64,000 nt of DNA, taken from Pinisolibacter aquiterrae (GTDB lineage Bacteria > Pseudomonadota > Alphaproteobacteria > Rhizobiales > Ancalomicrobiaceae). The position numbers were made by a program, and so were the translations under genes. The stretch lies in contig NZ_JAFNIH010000051.1 in the NCBI RefSeq assembly GCF_019160155.1, forward strand, positions 1-64,000. The letters run 5' to 3'. Below the pieces are notes generated by a model. It made no database searches, was not told the origin of the DNA, and saw nothing but the letters and a program-made list of their open reading frames with translations. Positions 27,335 through 37,495 of the stretch are shown here, piece after piece (the first letter of the stretch is position 1; the number at the start of each line of letters is the position of its first letter).

Positions 27335-27465
27335 CCTTCGTGGTTCGAGGCTCGGCTCACGCCTCGCGCCTCACCAGGAAGGCTTCCTCCCGAGATCGTT
27401 CCGGGAGGAGGTTTCCCTCACCCCGAGGTGCTCGGCGCGGCCGAACCTCGAAGGGCGAAGGAAAC
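27335..27465. repeat. Palindromic repeats between nifD and nifK
   Basis: Two units: 27335-27382 contains the shared core CTTCGTGGTTCGAGGCTCG, and 27411-27465 has GTTTCC/GGAAAC ends around CCCCGAGGTGCTCGG. A CCTCCCG/CGGGAGG hairpin lies between them. They fill most of the 269-base gap (27208-27476) and may change the nifD:nifK message ratio. Confidence 0.65.
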
Positions 27466-27476
27466 CGGGGTTCACC

Positions 27477-28979
27477 TCACTCCGCGGCGGCGGCCAGCGG
27501 CGCTTCCTTGGTCCAGGGCGCATCGAACAGATCCCAGACGGGATTGTTGATGGCGAGGTCCATGTCGCGGGCGAAGATCGCGAAGCCGTCGTAGCCGTGA
27601 TAGGGGCCGGAGTAGTCCCAGGAGTGCATCTGACGGAACGGGATGCCCATCTTCTGCACCGGGTACTTCTCCTTGATGCCCGAGCCGACCAGATCCGGGC
27701 GGATCGCCTCGATGAACTTCTCGAGCTCGTAGCCGGTGACGTCGTCGTAGATCAGCGTGCCCTTCTTCACGTAGTGGCCGGTGCGCTGATAGTCGTCGTT
27801 GTGGGCGAACTCGTAGCCGGTGCCGGCGATCTGCATGCCGAGGTCTTCGTAGGCGTTGACCACGTGACGGGGGCGCAGGCCACCGACATAGAGCATCACC
27901 GACTTGCCCTTCAGACGCGGGCCGTATTTGGCGATCACGGCATCGACGAGCGGCTGGTACTTGGCGATCACCGCCTCGGCCTTCTCCTCGATCTCCGGGC
28001 CGTAGTGCTTGGCGATCTTGCGCAGGGACATGGCGATCTGCGACGGGCCGAAGAAGTTGTACTCCATCCACGGAATACCGTACTTCTCTTCCATGTGCCG
28101 GCAGATGTAGTTCATCGAGCGGTAGCAGTGGATCAGGTTGAGCTTGGCGTGGACCGCGTTCTCGACCTCGGCGAGCGTGGCGTCGCCCGACCAGTTGCCG
28201 ACCACGCGCAGGCCCATCTCCTCGAGCAGGATGCGGGAGGCCCAGGCGTCGCCGCCGATGTTGTAGTCGCCGATGACGTTGACGTCGTAGGGGGTGGTCT
28301 CGACCTCACGGGTCTTCTTGTCGAAGACCCAGTCCCGGATCGCGTCGTTGGCGATGTGGTGGCCGAGCGACTGGGAGACGCCGCGGAAGCCTTCGCAACG
28401 GACCGGAACGATGGTCGTGTCGTGCTCCTTGGCCTTCTTCTTGGAGACCGCCTCGATGTCGTCGCCGATCAGGCCGATCGGGCATTCGGACTGGACCGAA
28501 ATGCCGTTGGCCAGCGGGAACAGATCCTCGATCTCGTCGATGATCTTCTCGAGCTTCTTGTCGCCGCCGAAGACGATGTCACGCTCCTGGAAGTCGGAGG
28601 TGAACTGCATCGTCACGAAAGTGTCGATGCCGGTCTTGCCGATGTAGTAGTTGCGGCGCTGGGACCAGGAATACTGGCCGCAGCCGACCGGGCCGTGGGA
28701 GATGTGGACCATGTCCTTGATCGGACCCCACACCACGCCCTTCGATCCCGCATAGGCGCAGCCACGGACGGTCATGACGCCGGGGATCGACTTGATGTTG
28801 GACTTGACGTCGCACTCGGTGACCGGACGCTCGGCGCCCTCGATCTCCTCGGTGCCGGCGTCGGAAGCGACCGACAGGTGCTTCTTGCGGCGCTTGGCGA
28901 ACTTGTCGGGATACTGGGCGAGGACTTCCTCGATCAGCTTGCCGTGCAATTCGCCGTCGTTTTCGTAATCGAGGCTCAT
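27477..28979 (-). CDS. nifD: Nitrogenase MoFe protein alpha chain NifD
   Basis: A 500-residue alpha subunit of dinitrogenase. The FeMo-co cysteine lies in [11 protein letters not shown] (about residue 285) and the FeMo-co histidine in [15 protein letters not shown] (about residue 455). P-cluster cysteines are seen near the N-terminal third ([14 protein letters not shown] and [10 protein letters not shown]). The start at 28979 gives the usual [13 protein letters not shown]-terminus. It is 133 bases after nifH, with an 11-bp hairpin between. Confidence 0.98.
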   Translation of the reverse strand: MSLDYENDGELHGKLIEEVLAQYPDKFAKRRKKHLSVASDAGTEEIEGAERPVTECDVKSNIKSIPGVMTVRGCAYAGSKGVVWGPIKDMVHISHGPVGCGQYSWSQRRNYYIGKTGIDTFVTMQFTSDFQERDIVFGGDKKLEKIIDEIEDLFPLANGISVQSECPIGLIGDDIEAVSKKKAKEHDTTIVPVRCEGFRGVSQSLGHHIANDAIRDWVFDKKTREVETTPYDVNVIGDYNIGGDAWASRILLEEMGLRVVGNWSGDATLAEVENAVHAKLNLIHCYRSMNYICRHMEEKYGIPWMEYNFFGPSQIAMSLRKIAKHYGPEIEEKAEAVIAKYQPLVDAVIAKYGPRLKGKSVMLYVGGLRPRHVVNAYEDLGMQIAGTGYEFAHNDDYQRTGHYVKKGTLIYDDVTGYELEKFIEAIRPDLVGSGIKEKYPVQKMGIPFRQMHSWDYSGPYHGYDGFAIFARDMDLAINNPVWDLFDAPWTKEAPLAAAAE

Positions 28980-29075
28980 GGAACCCCCCTCTGGTCATCC
29001 GGTTCGGATCAGGAGCATGCGCCCCAACGCCTGGGGCGGTTCTGGTCGAGGCTCGGATCGGGTCCGGCCTCGGAA

Positions 29076-29101
29076 CCGGGTGCGGGCGAACCCGCACCCG
29101 G
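29076..29101 (-). other. nifH-nifD intercistronic hairpin
   Basis: CCGGGTGCGGG (29076-29086) and CCCGCACCCGG (29091-29101) form an 11-bp stem with a CGAA loop, starting 12 bases after the nifH stop. Hairpins here are known in other diazotrophs to stabilise nifH mRNA or reduce read-through, which would favour excess NifH. Confidence 0.75.
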
Positions 29102-29112
29102 GGCCGTCCACG

Positions 29113-30481
<1,369 letters not shown>

Positions 30482-30497
30482 TGTCGCGACCCCGACA
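30482..30497. promoter_or_regulatory. NifA-type enhancer for the FeSII ferredoxin operon
   Basis: TGTCGCGACCCCGACA lies about 95 bases upstream of the -24 element at 30592. It is enclosed by GGCTGTCGCG/CGCGACAGCC arms (30480-30511). Confidence 0.82.
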
Positions 30498-30591
30498 AAT
30501 TCGCGACAGCCGCGTCGCAGGGCCGCGACGCGCGAGCGACGGGATCCGTCGAAAGTCGATCATCCTATTGTTTTCATTTAATTTACAGCCT

Positions 30592-30606
30592 TGGCGCGGG
30601 GCTTGC
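30592..30606 (+). promoter_or_regulatory. Sigma-54 promoter of the FeSII ferredoxin operon
   Basis: TGGCGCGGGGCTTGC has GG-N10-GC spacing and differs from the consensus by one base. It is about 130 bases upstream of the ferredoxin start codon. Confidence 0.8.
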
Positions 30607-30735
30607 TGAGAAACGCCGACACGACCCTCGCGATCCTCGCGGCGGGCGGCCTTCGGTCGCCCCGACGCCGGGCTCGCGCGGGACATCCCCCCCCGTGTCG
30701 TCCGACACACCACGAGCGAGCGGAGCCGCCGAACC

Positions 30736-31107
30736 ATGGCCAACGTGACCTTTTCCTCCCCCACCCTCCACAAGGACGTGACGGTCTATGCCGTCGCGGG
30801 CGACCGCGGGACGATCCTCAGCGTCGCCGAGAAGCACAAGATCCCGATTCCGTTCGAATGCCGCGACGGCGAGTGCGGGTCCTGCCTGATCGAGGTCGTC
30901 ACCCTCACCGGCAAGACCATGGGCTCGATGCTCACCGACAAGGAGAAGAGCATGCTGAAGTCGCTCGGCAAGATCACCGCCGCCGAGATCGCCAACGCCG
31001 AGACCAACGACGTGGCGCCGAAATATCGGCTCGCTTGCCAGTACATCGTCCGCGACCAGGACGTGCTGGTGCGCTTCGCCGGCGACGAGCCGGGCGGCGC
31101 GGAGTGA
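30736..31107 (+). CDS. fdxD: [2Fe-2S] ferredoxin, Shethna FeSII / FdxD type
   Basis: A 123-residue plant-type ferredoxin with cluster ligands C42, C47, C50 (ECRDGECGSC) and C101 (YRLACQ). It matches the Azotobacter Shethna protein II pattern: the MANVTFSSP start, the LTDKEKSMLKSLGKI insertion after the third cysteine and the C-terminal FAGDEPGG. In Azotobacter FeSII forms an oxygen-protected complex with nitrogenase when the cluster is oxidised. It has its own sigma-54 promoter and NifA-type enhancer and is diverged from nifH, so it should be made together with nitrogenase. The protective role here is inferred. Confidence 0.88.
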   Translation: MANVTFSSPTLHKDVTVYAVAGDRGTILSVAEKHKIPIPFECRDGECGSCLIEVVTLTGKTMGSMLTDKEKSMLKSLGKITAAEIANAETNDVAPKYRLACQYIVRDQDVLVRFAGDEPGGAE

Positions 31108-31210
31108 TCGAACGCGCGGCCGGAGGCGCGGGCTCACGCCCGACGGCCTCCGCCGCCCCCCCCGAGACCTCGCCCCGGCGAGGTGATCGACCGACGAGGA
31201 GACCGTCGAC

Positions 31211-31690
31211 ATGAAGAGCGTCGAGGAATTTCTGGCCTATGCCATCAAACTCGAGGAGGAGGCGATGCTGCGCCTCGGCGAGCTCGCCGACAGCATGACC
31301 ACCTACGGCAACGCCGAGGTGGGCAAGCTCTTCCGTAAGCTCTCGGAATATTCCAAGTGGCACATGGGCGACGCCAAGGCCCGCGCCGGCTTCCGCGAGA
31401 TCCCGGAGATGACGCCCGACGAGTTCCATTGGCCGCAGGGCGAGAGCCCGGAACGGGCGGCGATCTGGGGGGCGGATCCGTTCCTCGCCCGCGAGGAGGC
31501 GCTCGAGATCGCGCTCGAGGCGGAAAAGGCCGGACTCGCCTTCTATGCCCATGTGTTCGAGACCACCGACGACCCCGAGATCAAGGCGCTCGCCAAGGAG
31601 TTCGTCGAGGAGGAGAAGGAGCACGTCGGCGAGCTCGAGAAGTGGATCGCCGCGCACAAGGCGGGCCAGCCGATGCCGGTCGACGCTTGA
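31211..31690 (+). CDS. Ferritin-like (rubrerythrin-type) di-iron protein
   Basis: A 159-residue four-helix protein. Likely iron ligands are E16 or E17 in KLEEEAM, the E46..H51 pair in EYSKWH, E103-type residues in EIALEAEKAG, and EEEKEHV near residue 133. There is no rubredoxin-type CxxC tail, so this is the short ferritin-like form. Rubrerythrin-type proteins reduce peroxide or bind iron. It follows the FeSII ferredoxin by 103 bases with a clear GAGGAG site, so the two likely form an oxygen- or peroxide-defence operon for nitrogenase. The ferredoxin could serve as its electron donor; this is inference. Confidence 0.83.
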   Translation: MKSVEEFLAYAIKLEEEAMLRLGELADSMTTYGNAEVGKLFRKLSEYSKWHMGDAKARAGFREIPEMTPDEFHWPQGESPERAAIWGADPFLAREEALEIALEAEKAGLAFYAHVFETTDDPEIKALAKEFVEEEKEHVGELEKWIAAHKAGQPMPVDA

Positions 31691-31719
31691 GGGACCCTTC
31701 CCCCCCGACACCCGTGAAG

Positions 31720-31743
31720 CCCTGGCGTCCGCGCCGGGGTTTT
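31720..31743 (+). terminator. Rho-independent terminator after the ferritin-like gene
   Basis: CCCTGGCG and CGCCGGGG form an 8-bp stem (one G-T pair) followed by TTTT, in the gap before the converging SDH-L gene. Confidence 0.7.
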
Positions 31744-31759
31744 CGGCCATGAATTCGGT

Positions 31760-32578
31760 TCAGGCGCGCGAGACGGCGGTGGCGCGGGCGATCGCGGCGT
31801 CGCTCGGGCGCAGCCCGGTATAGAGCACGAACTGCTCCACCGCCTGGAGCGTCATCACCTCGGCGCCGGTGATCACCCGCCGGTCGAGGCGGCGGGCCGT
31901 GCGGATGGTCGGGGTCTCCGAGGGCATCGCCACCACGTCGAAGACCGTGTCGGCCGCGGCGATCGCGGCCTCGTCGAAGGCGAGATCCTCGCTCTCGCGC
32001 CCACCCGCCATGCCGATCGGCGTGACGTTGACGAGAAGCGCCCCCGCCGTCGCCCCGACCTCGGATGACCAGGACCAGCCGCAGCGCTCGGCGAGCGCGC
32101 GGCCGGCGGCCTCGTTGCGGGCGACGACGGTGCCGCGCGAAAAGCCGGCGTCGCAGAGCGCGGCGGCGACGGCCTTGGCCATGCCGCCGGAACCGCGCAG
32201 GACCACCGGCGTCGCCGGATCCACCCCATGCTCGACGATCAGCTTCGCGACCGCGACGTAATCGGTGTTGTGGGCGGTCAGTCGGCCGTCGTCGTTGACG
32301 AGAGTGTTGACCGCGCCGATCGCGGCGGCCGAGGGCGCCATCTCGTCGACGAAGGCGATCACGGCCTCCTTGTGCGGCATCGACACGGCGCAGCCGCGCA
32401 CGCCGAGGGCGCGAATGCCGGCGATCGCCCCGGCGAGGTCGGTCACCGCGAAGGCCTTGTAGACGTAGTTCAGGCCCAATTCCTCGTAGAGATGATTGTG
32501 GAACCTCGTTCCGACGTTGCTCGGCCGGGCCGAGATCGACATGCACAGGCGCGTGTCGCGATCGATACGGAGCGTCAT
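31760..32578 (-). CDS. Shikimate dehydrogenase-like protein (SDH-L, HI0607 type)
   Basis: A 272-residue NAD(P)-binding protein of the AroE fold. It resembles the Haemophilus HI0607 (SDH-L) type rather than standard AroE: the substrate loop reads ARPSNVGTRFHN instead of the usual SPxxHN, with AVSMPHKEAV and NTDYVAVAKL following. The catalytic Lys (in MPHKE) and Asp (in NTDY) are kept. The nucleotide-binding loop is RGSGGMAKA near residue 130. SDH-L enzymes use shikimate poorly and their real substrate is not settled. It is the last gene of the nifB operon, 85 bases after the SIR2 gene, which is an unexpected place. Confidence 0.85.
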   Translation of the reverse strand: MTLRIDRDTRLCMSISARPSNVGTRFHNHLYEELGLNYVYKAFAVTDLAGAIAGIRALGVRGCAVSMPHKEAVIAFVDEMAPSAAAIGAVNTLVNDDGRLTAHNTDYVAVAKLIVEHGVDPATPVVLRGSGGMAKAVAAALCDAGFSRGTVVARNEAAGRALAERCGWSWSSEVGATAGALLVNVTPIGMAGGRESEDLAFDEAAIAAADTVFDVVAMPSETPTIRTARRLDRRVITGAEVMTLQAVEQFVLYTGLRPSDAAIARATAVSRA

Positions 32579-32663
32579 TCGCGGTCGTCTCCCCGGCGGC
32601 GGAGATGCCGCGCCGAGGAGCCTAGACCGCATACGACTTTCGTTCAATACGAGCGATCCCTCG

Positions 32664-33536
32664 TCACCCCACCAGCAACTCGACGGCGCGGGCGAGCGGC
32701 ATGTCGACCACCTCGATGCCGAGTTCGGCGAAGAACTTCAGCTCGTTGCGCGTGAGGTTCGCGACCTCGACGATCGCGGTGGAGGGACCGGCCGAGCGCT
32801 TGGCGATCTGGCGGGCGTAGGTGCGCAGCATCTGGTCGTGGAAGCGACAGCCGACGAAGACGAAGCCGCGCGTGGTGCGCAGGCCCTTCACCACTTCGGG
32901 GATCGGCGACTGGATGTCGATTTCGGTGAGGACCTCGACATAGTCGCTGTCGGCGACGAGGAAGTTCTTGGCCGGGGTGACGGCGCCGTGCGGCTTGTAG
33001 AGCACGGTCTTCGCCGCGTCGGCTGCCTCGGGCAGGACTTCCGTGCCGGCGGGATCGTAGACCTTGGTCCAGATGTCGCGGTTCTCGCCGGAGCGGGTGA
33101 CGCCCTGGACCTCGATCCAGTCGGCGCGGCCGGCGGCGTTCAGCGCGGCACGGGTGGCGCCGTCGTACCAGGTGTCGACGATCAGCGAGAGCGGCAGGGA
33201 GGCGAGCCATCTCGTCAGTTTCGACGGGGCCACGGGAGCCGCGAAGATCTCGGCCATGTAGCCGACCAGCGTCTTGCGATGGCGTCGCTGCTCGATGAAC
33301 TGGGCGACCGACCACATGTTGGTCCGGATGCGCGAGGGCGCCGGCGCCTTGGCGTGGAGCGCGGCGGCGACCGTCTCGGGCAGCATCGGCACCGGCGGTT
33401 CGCCGGAAAGGCGCATCAGCTCCGGGCCGAGATAGGGCACGAGGCGATCGGCCTCCAGACCGAAGCGGACGTCGGCGATCTTGGCCTCGGCGGCCGCGCC
33501 GGTGAGCACGACGGCATCGGTGGCGAGAATGGTCAT
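32664..33536 (-). CDS. SIR2-like domain protein in the nifB operon
   Basis: A 290-residue protein resembling the SIR2_2 (PF13289) group of SIR2-like NAD-binding domains. Supporting stretches are the N-terminal VVLTGAAAEAKIADVRFGLE, an internal VAQFIEQRRHRKTLVGYM and FVFVGCRFHDQMLRTYARQI near the C-terminus, where the sirtuin-like Rossmann core would close. Canonical deacetylase zinc cysteines are absent. SIR2-like genes occur in some nif clusters without a known role. It lies 333 bases after nifT, with repeats in the gap, and before SDH-L. NAD hydrolysis or ADP-ribose metabolism is possible but not shown. Confidence 0.75.
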   Translation of the reverse strand: MTILATDAVVLTGAAAEAKIADVRFGLEADRLVPYLGPELMRLSGEPPVPMLPETVAAALHAKAPAPSRIRTNMWSVAQFIEQRRHRKTLVGYMAEIFAAPVAPSKLTRWLASLPLSLIVDTWYDGATRAALNAAGRADWIEVQGVTRSGENRDIWTKVYDPAGTEVLPEAADAAKTVLYKPHGAVTPAKNFLVADSDYVEVLTEIDIQSPIPEVVKGLRTTRGFVFVGCRFHDQMLRTYARQIAKRSAGPSTAIVEVANLTRNELKFFAELGIEVVDMPLARAVELLVG

Positions 33537-33869
33537 CTGAGGCTCCTTCGAAGACGATTTCGCACCGAGGCGCGAGAGGACGTGTGCGGGGCGAGGCGGT
33601 GGCGGGATTCCTTCTCCCCCTGCGGGAGAAGGGGCGAGGCAACCGCCCTCGCCCGGCGCCGGCTCATACCGAACGGATGCGATTGCGAATTTACTCGCTC
33701 GGTTCGGCTTCACCCCGAGGCGCCCGGCCGGAGGCCGGGCCTCGTGAGGCGCGAAGCCATGACGGGCGGTGCCTCTCGGTCCTTCGTGCTTCGAGGCTCG
33801 CTCGCGCTCGCTCCTCGGCATGAAGGACCTCCGCGAAAGGCCGAAAGGCCGAGGTTCATACGCCCCGTC
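33537..33869. repeat. Repeat-filled gap between nifT and the SIR2 gene
   Basis: Three palindromic units are visible: CTTCTCCC/GGGAGAAG near 33613-33640, GGCTTC/GAAGCC ends at 33706-33758, and GGTCCTTC/GAAGGACC ends at 33778-33829 with the shared core CTTCGTGCTTCGAGGCTCG. No gene is seen. The array could act as a transcription attenuator between nifT and the last two genes. Confidence 0.65.
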
Positions 33870-34082
33870 TCACTCCTCCTCGCCGATCTTGCGGGCGTTG
33901 ACGGTGATCGGCAGTTTGGTGTCGGCGGGCATCTCGGGCAGTTCGAAGGCCCAGCCGTTCTTGATCTTGATGGTGCCGCCCCACATGGACTCCTTCTCCA
34001 TCTCGACGATCGGCTCCTCGAGGTCCTTCTTGGGAAGGTAGGCGGACAGGCCCTTGGGCGTGTTGCGGATCATGATCTTCAT
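33870..34082 (-). CDS. nifT: Nitrogen fixation protein NifT
   Basis: A 70-residue NifT/FixU protein with the family pattern MKIMIRN, YLPKKDLEEPIV, WGGTIKIKNGWAFELP and PITVNARKI. The family is small, conserved in nif clusters and of unknown biochemical role; mutants in some species have no clear phenotype. It follows nifZ by 97 bases and precedes a long repeat-bearing gap. Confidence 0.93.
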   Translation of the reverse strand: MKIMIRNTPKGLSAYLPKKDLEEPIVEMEKESMWGGTIKIKNGWAFELPEMPADTKLPITVNARKIGEEE

Positions 34083-34179
34083 GGCGGGGCCTTTCGGAAT
34101 GGATCGGGCGGGGCCCGGTGGTCGGCGGCGGTCCATTCCCCGGACCGCCCGGAAGTCGCCCCCTCGAGGGGCGGAGAAC

Positions 34180-34509
34180 TCATTCGGCCGGCTCGACCTC
34201 TTCCTCGGCCTTGCGGGCGTAGCGCGCGGCCTCCTCTGGGGCGCGATCGAGGCTGACCAGTTCCTTGCCGCGCATGCCGACGATGGTGCCGCGCTCGGTC
34301 CATTCGACCGCGTAGATGTAGAACATCTGCAGGAAGGTCCCGATGTCGCGGACGTAGCCGGTGTCGCCCTTGAGGACGAGCGGCTCGCCGATCTCCTTGC
34401 GGGGATAGGTGCCGTCGTTCTTGACGAGGCGCTTGGCGATCACCCGCTCGCCCGGCTTGAAGACCGGGGGCTTGCGGATCTCGACTTCCTCTTCGCGTCC
34501 AAGGCCCAT
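34180..34509 (-). CDS. nifZ: Nitrogenase P-cluster assembly protein NifZ
   Basis: A 109-residue NifZ, which helps mature the second P-cluster of the MoFe protein. The domain spans PGERVIAKRLVKNDGTYP through FYIYAVEWTERGTIVGMRG. The start overlaps the preceding LRV gene stop by one base (TGATG). An acidic tail (ARKAEEEVEPAE) follows the domain. Length is typical for the shorter alphaproteobacterial form. Confidence 0.92.
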   Translation of the reverse strand: MGLGREEEVEIRKPPVFKPGERVIAKRLVKNDGTYPRKEIGEPLVLKGDTGYVRDIGTFLQMFYIYAVEWTERGTIVGMRGKELVSLDRAPEEAARYARKAEEEVEPAE

Positions 34510-35300
34510 CACACACCCCCTTCGGTCTTCCACCGCTCGGCCACGACCTCGCGGATGATCTCCTCGGCGTCCTCCGCCAGGAGGTCGAGATCGGCGAGCG
34601 GGATCCGCTCGGCGACGGTGAAGCGCACGCGCACGTCCGGATCGTGCACCATGAGGCGCAGCCGTTCCGGCGCCAGACGCTCGGCGACGATCGCCCGCAC
34701 GGTCGGGTCGTCGTCGCCGGCCATGGCGGCGACCAGCGTGTCGACGATGCGGCGGGCCGCCTCGCGACGGATTTCGGCGTCCTCGTCGTGCATGACGCGG
34801 ATCAGCAGGGCCGGCGGCGCGCGACGGGCCGCCGCCATGCGGACGCCGTAGTCGGCATCGAGCAGGAGCGGCACCAGATCCTCGCCGTCGAGCCGGCGGA
34901 CCACGGTCATGCGCACGCGCCGATCGGGGTCCTTCACGAAGGCGCGGATCCGGGGTTTCGGCAGGCGCAACGCCACCATGGCGCGGACGTCCGGCTCCGG
35001 ATCGTTCATCAGCGAGGGCAGACGGAACAGGCTCGCGTATTTCGCCGCCAGCACCCGCACCTCGAAATAGGGATGGCCGAGGTAACGATCGGCCTGGGAG
35101 GGATCGGCCGCGAAGAAGCGGTCGATCCTCTTGCCGCGCCGATCGTTGACGCAGGTCCGTCCGAATTCGCAGAGGCCGGCCGCACGGTTCTCCTCGTGCG
35201 GACAGTCCTTGCAGGAGACCGGGTTGCCCAGCCAGTCGAGAGCCTCGTCCTCGACGACCGGCTGGGGCGCCGGATCCGGTTCTTGACACGTCTCGGTCAT
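34509..35300 (-). CDS. 4Fe-4S leucine-rich-repeat-variant (LRV) protein
   Basis: A 263-residue protein with an N-terminal cysteine cluster C30, C33, C44 and C50 (the LRV_FeS domain), followed by about eight short alpha-helical repeats of the form DPDVRVRFTVAERI, characteristic of the Azotobacter LRV protein. The Azotobacter structure showed a 4Fe-4S cluster and alternating alpha and 3-10 helices; its role is unknown, though the gene is regularly linked to nifB. It follows fdxN by 34 bases and is coupled to nifZ. Confidence 0.9.
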   Translation of the reverse strand: MTETCQEPDPAPQPVVEDEALDWLGNPVSCKDCPHEENRAAGLCEFGRTCVNDRRGKRIDRFFAADPSQADRYLGHPYFEVRVLAAKYASLFRLPSLMNDPEPDVRAMVALRLPKPRIRAFVKDPDRRVRMTVVRRLDGEDLVPLLLDADYGVRMAAARRAPPALLIRVMHDEDAEIRREAARRIVDTLVAAMAGDDDPTVRAIVAERLAPERLRLMVHDPDVRVRFTVAERIPLADLDLLAEDAEEIIREVVAERWKTEGGV

Positions 35301-35334
35301 GAGCGGCGTCCCTCTCGCCGTTCGGGCCGGGTGG

Positions 35335-35526
35335 TCAGGCCTTGATGCAGGTCTTGGGCACCGGGCAGACCGCCGCGCACTGCTGGGTGTCCATGCCCTC
35401 GCACTCGGTGCACTTGGCCGGATCGATGATGTAGGTCTCGCCCTTCATCCGGATCGCGGCGGAGGGGCACTCGAACTCACAGGCGCCGCAGCTGGTGCAT
35501 TGGGAAGCGATGATCTTGAAGGCCAT
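35335..35526 (-). CDS. fdxN: 2[4Fe-4S] ferredoxin FdxN
   Basis: A 63-residue ferredoxin with [12 protein letters not shown] near residues 10-21 and [17 protein letters not shown] near residues 39-55, the nif-type spacing with an insertion in the second motif. FdxN is a main electron donor to NifH in several alphaproteobacteria and may also feed NifB. It lies 165 bases after nifB in the same operon. It is a probable acceptor for the low-potential electrons from FixABCX. Confidence 0.93.
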   Translation of the reverse strand: MAFKIIASQCTSCGACEFECPSAAIRMKGETYIIDPAKCTECEGMDTQQCAAVCPVPKTCIKA

Positions 35527-35691
35527 GAGGCTTTCTCCTGAAGTCACGTCTCGAGATCGGCGGGAACCGCCGGGTGGGGCCGTCCGGCGGCGACCGCCGG
35601 ATGAAGCGCGAGCGAGCGACGGCCCAACTTCCGTCGACACCCACGAAAGAGCGGCGTTCTCCCGGAGGAGAGCGCCGGGCGGCGGGTCGGG

Positions 35692-37176
35692 TCAGGCGAC
35701 CGCCGCGGAGGTCTCGAGGCCGAATTCGGCCGCGTAGAGCGAACCGATCGCGGTCTCGATGTATTCGAAGCCGTAGTCGTCGGTGGCCCGGATGCCGGCC
35801 GCCGTCAGCATGTCCTTCGGGCAGTCGCCGATCTTGGCGCAGAGCACCACGTCGACGCCGACCAGCGCCTGGATGACGGTGTCGAGCGTCGCGTCCTCGC
35901 CCCAGCCGCCCTCGCAGTACTGGGCCTCGACCTTGCGGTGTCCGACGAAGCCGATGCCCTTGGGGCCGACCTCGTAGACCTGGAACTCCTTGGCGTGGCC
36001 GAAGTGCTCGTTGACGCGGCCGCCGCCCTTGGTGGCGACCGCCACCAGGAGCTTCGCGTCGGTGGCGACGTCCTTCACTTCCGCAACGGCGGCCTTCTTG
36101 GCCTCGACGTGATCGCCGCGCTCCTTGGCGACGATCTCGCGATAGGCCTCGCGGCGGGAAGCGTCGTAGGTGACGGTCTCCGGCAGCTGGTCGAGGGTGA
36201 ATTCCTGGCCGCGATCCTCGCCGAGCAGGCCGACCGCGTCGGCGCGGCACTGACGACAGTGGCGCATCAGCTTGGCGCCGCCCTCGAGCTTGTCCTGCAG
36301 CGCCTTCAGCTCCATCGGCGTCGGGCCGCGCTGGCCGGTCAGGCCGTAATGGGTGCCGTGGGCCGGATCGGAGATCAGCGGCATCACGTTGTGCAGGAAC
36401 GCGCCGCGCTCCTTGACCCACTTGTTGACCTCGAGCAGGTGCTCGTCGTTGACGCCGGGGATCATCACCGAGTTGATCTTGGTGAGGATGCCGCGGGCGG
36501 TCAGCATCTCGAGGCCGAGCATCTGGCGCTCGTGCAGGATCTTGGCCGCCTCGATGCCCTCGTAACGGCGCTTGTTGTAATAAATCCAGGGATAGATCTT
36601 CGCGCCGATCTCGGGATCGACCATGTTGATGGTGATCGTGACGTGGTCGACGTTCATCGTCGCGAGCTCGTCGACGTGATCGGGCAGGGCCAGACCGTTG
36701 GTCGAGATGCACAGCTTGATGTCGGGGATCTCCTTGGAGATCTGCTCGAAGGTCGCCTTGGTCTTCCTCCAGTCGTAACAGGCGTCGCCGGGGCCGGCGA
36801 TGCCGAGCACGGAGAGCTGCGGCACCTCGTTGGCGACCGTCACGACCTTGCGCATCGCCTGATCGGGGGTCAGCTTCTCGGAGACGACGCCGGGGCGGCT
36901 CTCGTTGGCGCAATCGTATTTGCGATTGCAGTAGTTGCACTGGATGTTGCAGGCGGGCGCCACCGCCACGTGCATGCGCGCGAAATAGTGATGCGCCTCT
37001 TCCGAGTAGCACGGGTGGTCCTTGATCTTGTCCCACACGTCCTCGGCCATGTCCTCCGGCTTGGCGGACGAGCCACAGGAGGACGACGAGCAACCGCCCG
37101 ACGTGGCGGCCTTCTGGAGAGCTTCCTCGTCGATCGGAGCAAAGAGGCTTTCCAAGGAAATCATCGGCTGGTTCAT
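35692..37176 (-). CDS. nifB: FeMo-co core synthase NifB (radical SAM)
   Basis: A 494-residue radical SAM enzyme that makes NifB-co, the [8Fe-9S-C] core of FeMo-co, using S-adenosylmethionine as the carbide source. The SAM cluster ligands are C76, C80 and C83 (CNIQCNYC). A Ser/Cys-rich N-terminus ([10 protein letters not shown]) and the [10 protein letters not shown] motif precede it. The C-terminal domain (from about residue 360, [18 protein letters not shown]) is NifX-like and carries NifB-co. It heads the operon nifB-fdxN-LRV-nifZ-nifT-SIR2-SDH-L behind a full-match sigma-54 promoter. Confidence 0.98.
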   Translation of the reverse strand: MNQPMISLESLFAPIDEEALQKAATSGGCSSSSCGSSAKPEDMAEDVWDKIKDHPCYSEEAHHYFARMHVAVAPACNIQCNYCNRKYDCANESRPGVVSEKLTPDQAMRKVVTVANEVPQLSVLGIAGPGDACYDWRKTKATFEQISKEIPDIKLCISTNGLALPDHVDELATMNVDHVTITINMVDPEIGAKIYPWIYYNKRRYEGIEAAKILHERQMLGLEMLTARGILTKINSVMIPGVNDEHLLEVNKWVKERGAFLHNVMPLISDPAHGTHYGLTGQRGPTPMELKALQDKLEGGAKLMRHCRQCRADAVGLLGEDRGQEFTLDQLPETVTYDASRREAYREIVAKERGDHVEAKKAAVAEVKDVATDAKLLVAVATKGGGRVNEHFGHAKEFQVYEVGPKGIGFVGHRKVEAQYCEGGWGEDATLDTVIQALVGVDVVLCAKIGDCPKDMLTAAGIRATDDYGFEYIETAIGSLYAAEFGLETSAAVA

Positions 37177-37213
37177 CGACCCACTCCCCTCGGCATGGTT
37201 CGAGGGAGAGATG

Positions 37214-37228
37214 GCAAGCGGCGTGCCA
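37214..37228 (-). promoter_or_regulatory. Sigma-54 promoter of the nifB operon
   Basis: Minus-strand TGGCACGCCGCTTGC matches TGGCACG-N4-TTGC completely. It is about 38 bases upstream of the nifB start codon. Confidence 0.92.
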
Positions 37229-37303
37229 GAACCGAAATCGGCTTGGTTTTCAACGATTCCAGGATCTATGGACTTTTACCGACAGCACGCGTTGTCGGAT
37301 TCG

Positions 37304-37319
37304 TGTCGCGTGTCCGACA
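37304..37319. promoter_or_regulatory. NifA-type enhancer for nifB
   Basis: TGTCGCGTGTCCGACA fits TGT-N10-ACA, about 76 bases from the nifB -24 element. It lies in the 319-base region (37177-37495) shared with the divergent globin gene, for which no sigma-54 element was found. Confidence 0.85.
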
Positions 37320-37495
37320 CGCGGCCTCGGAGGCGGGGCGGATCCGCGCGGTTCGGCGGCGGCGGGCGCGCCGCGCGCGTCAAAATCGGTTCGACGAGCC
37401 TCGAAAACCGCGGGTATGCGGTCTTTTCCTTATTGCCATCGCCGGTGGCGGGTCCCAAACGTCGGAGAAACGCAACACGAGGTACGTGATCTCCC

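Noticed and set aside
37320-37495. Sigma-54 promoter for the truncated globin
   Set aside because: Candidate GG pairs were examined, but none had GC ten bases downstream with a TGGCAC-like -24.
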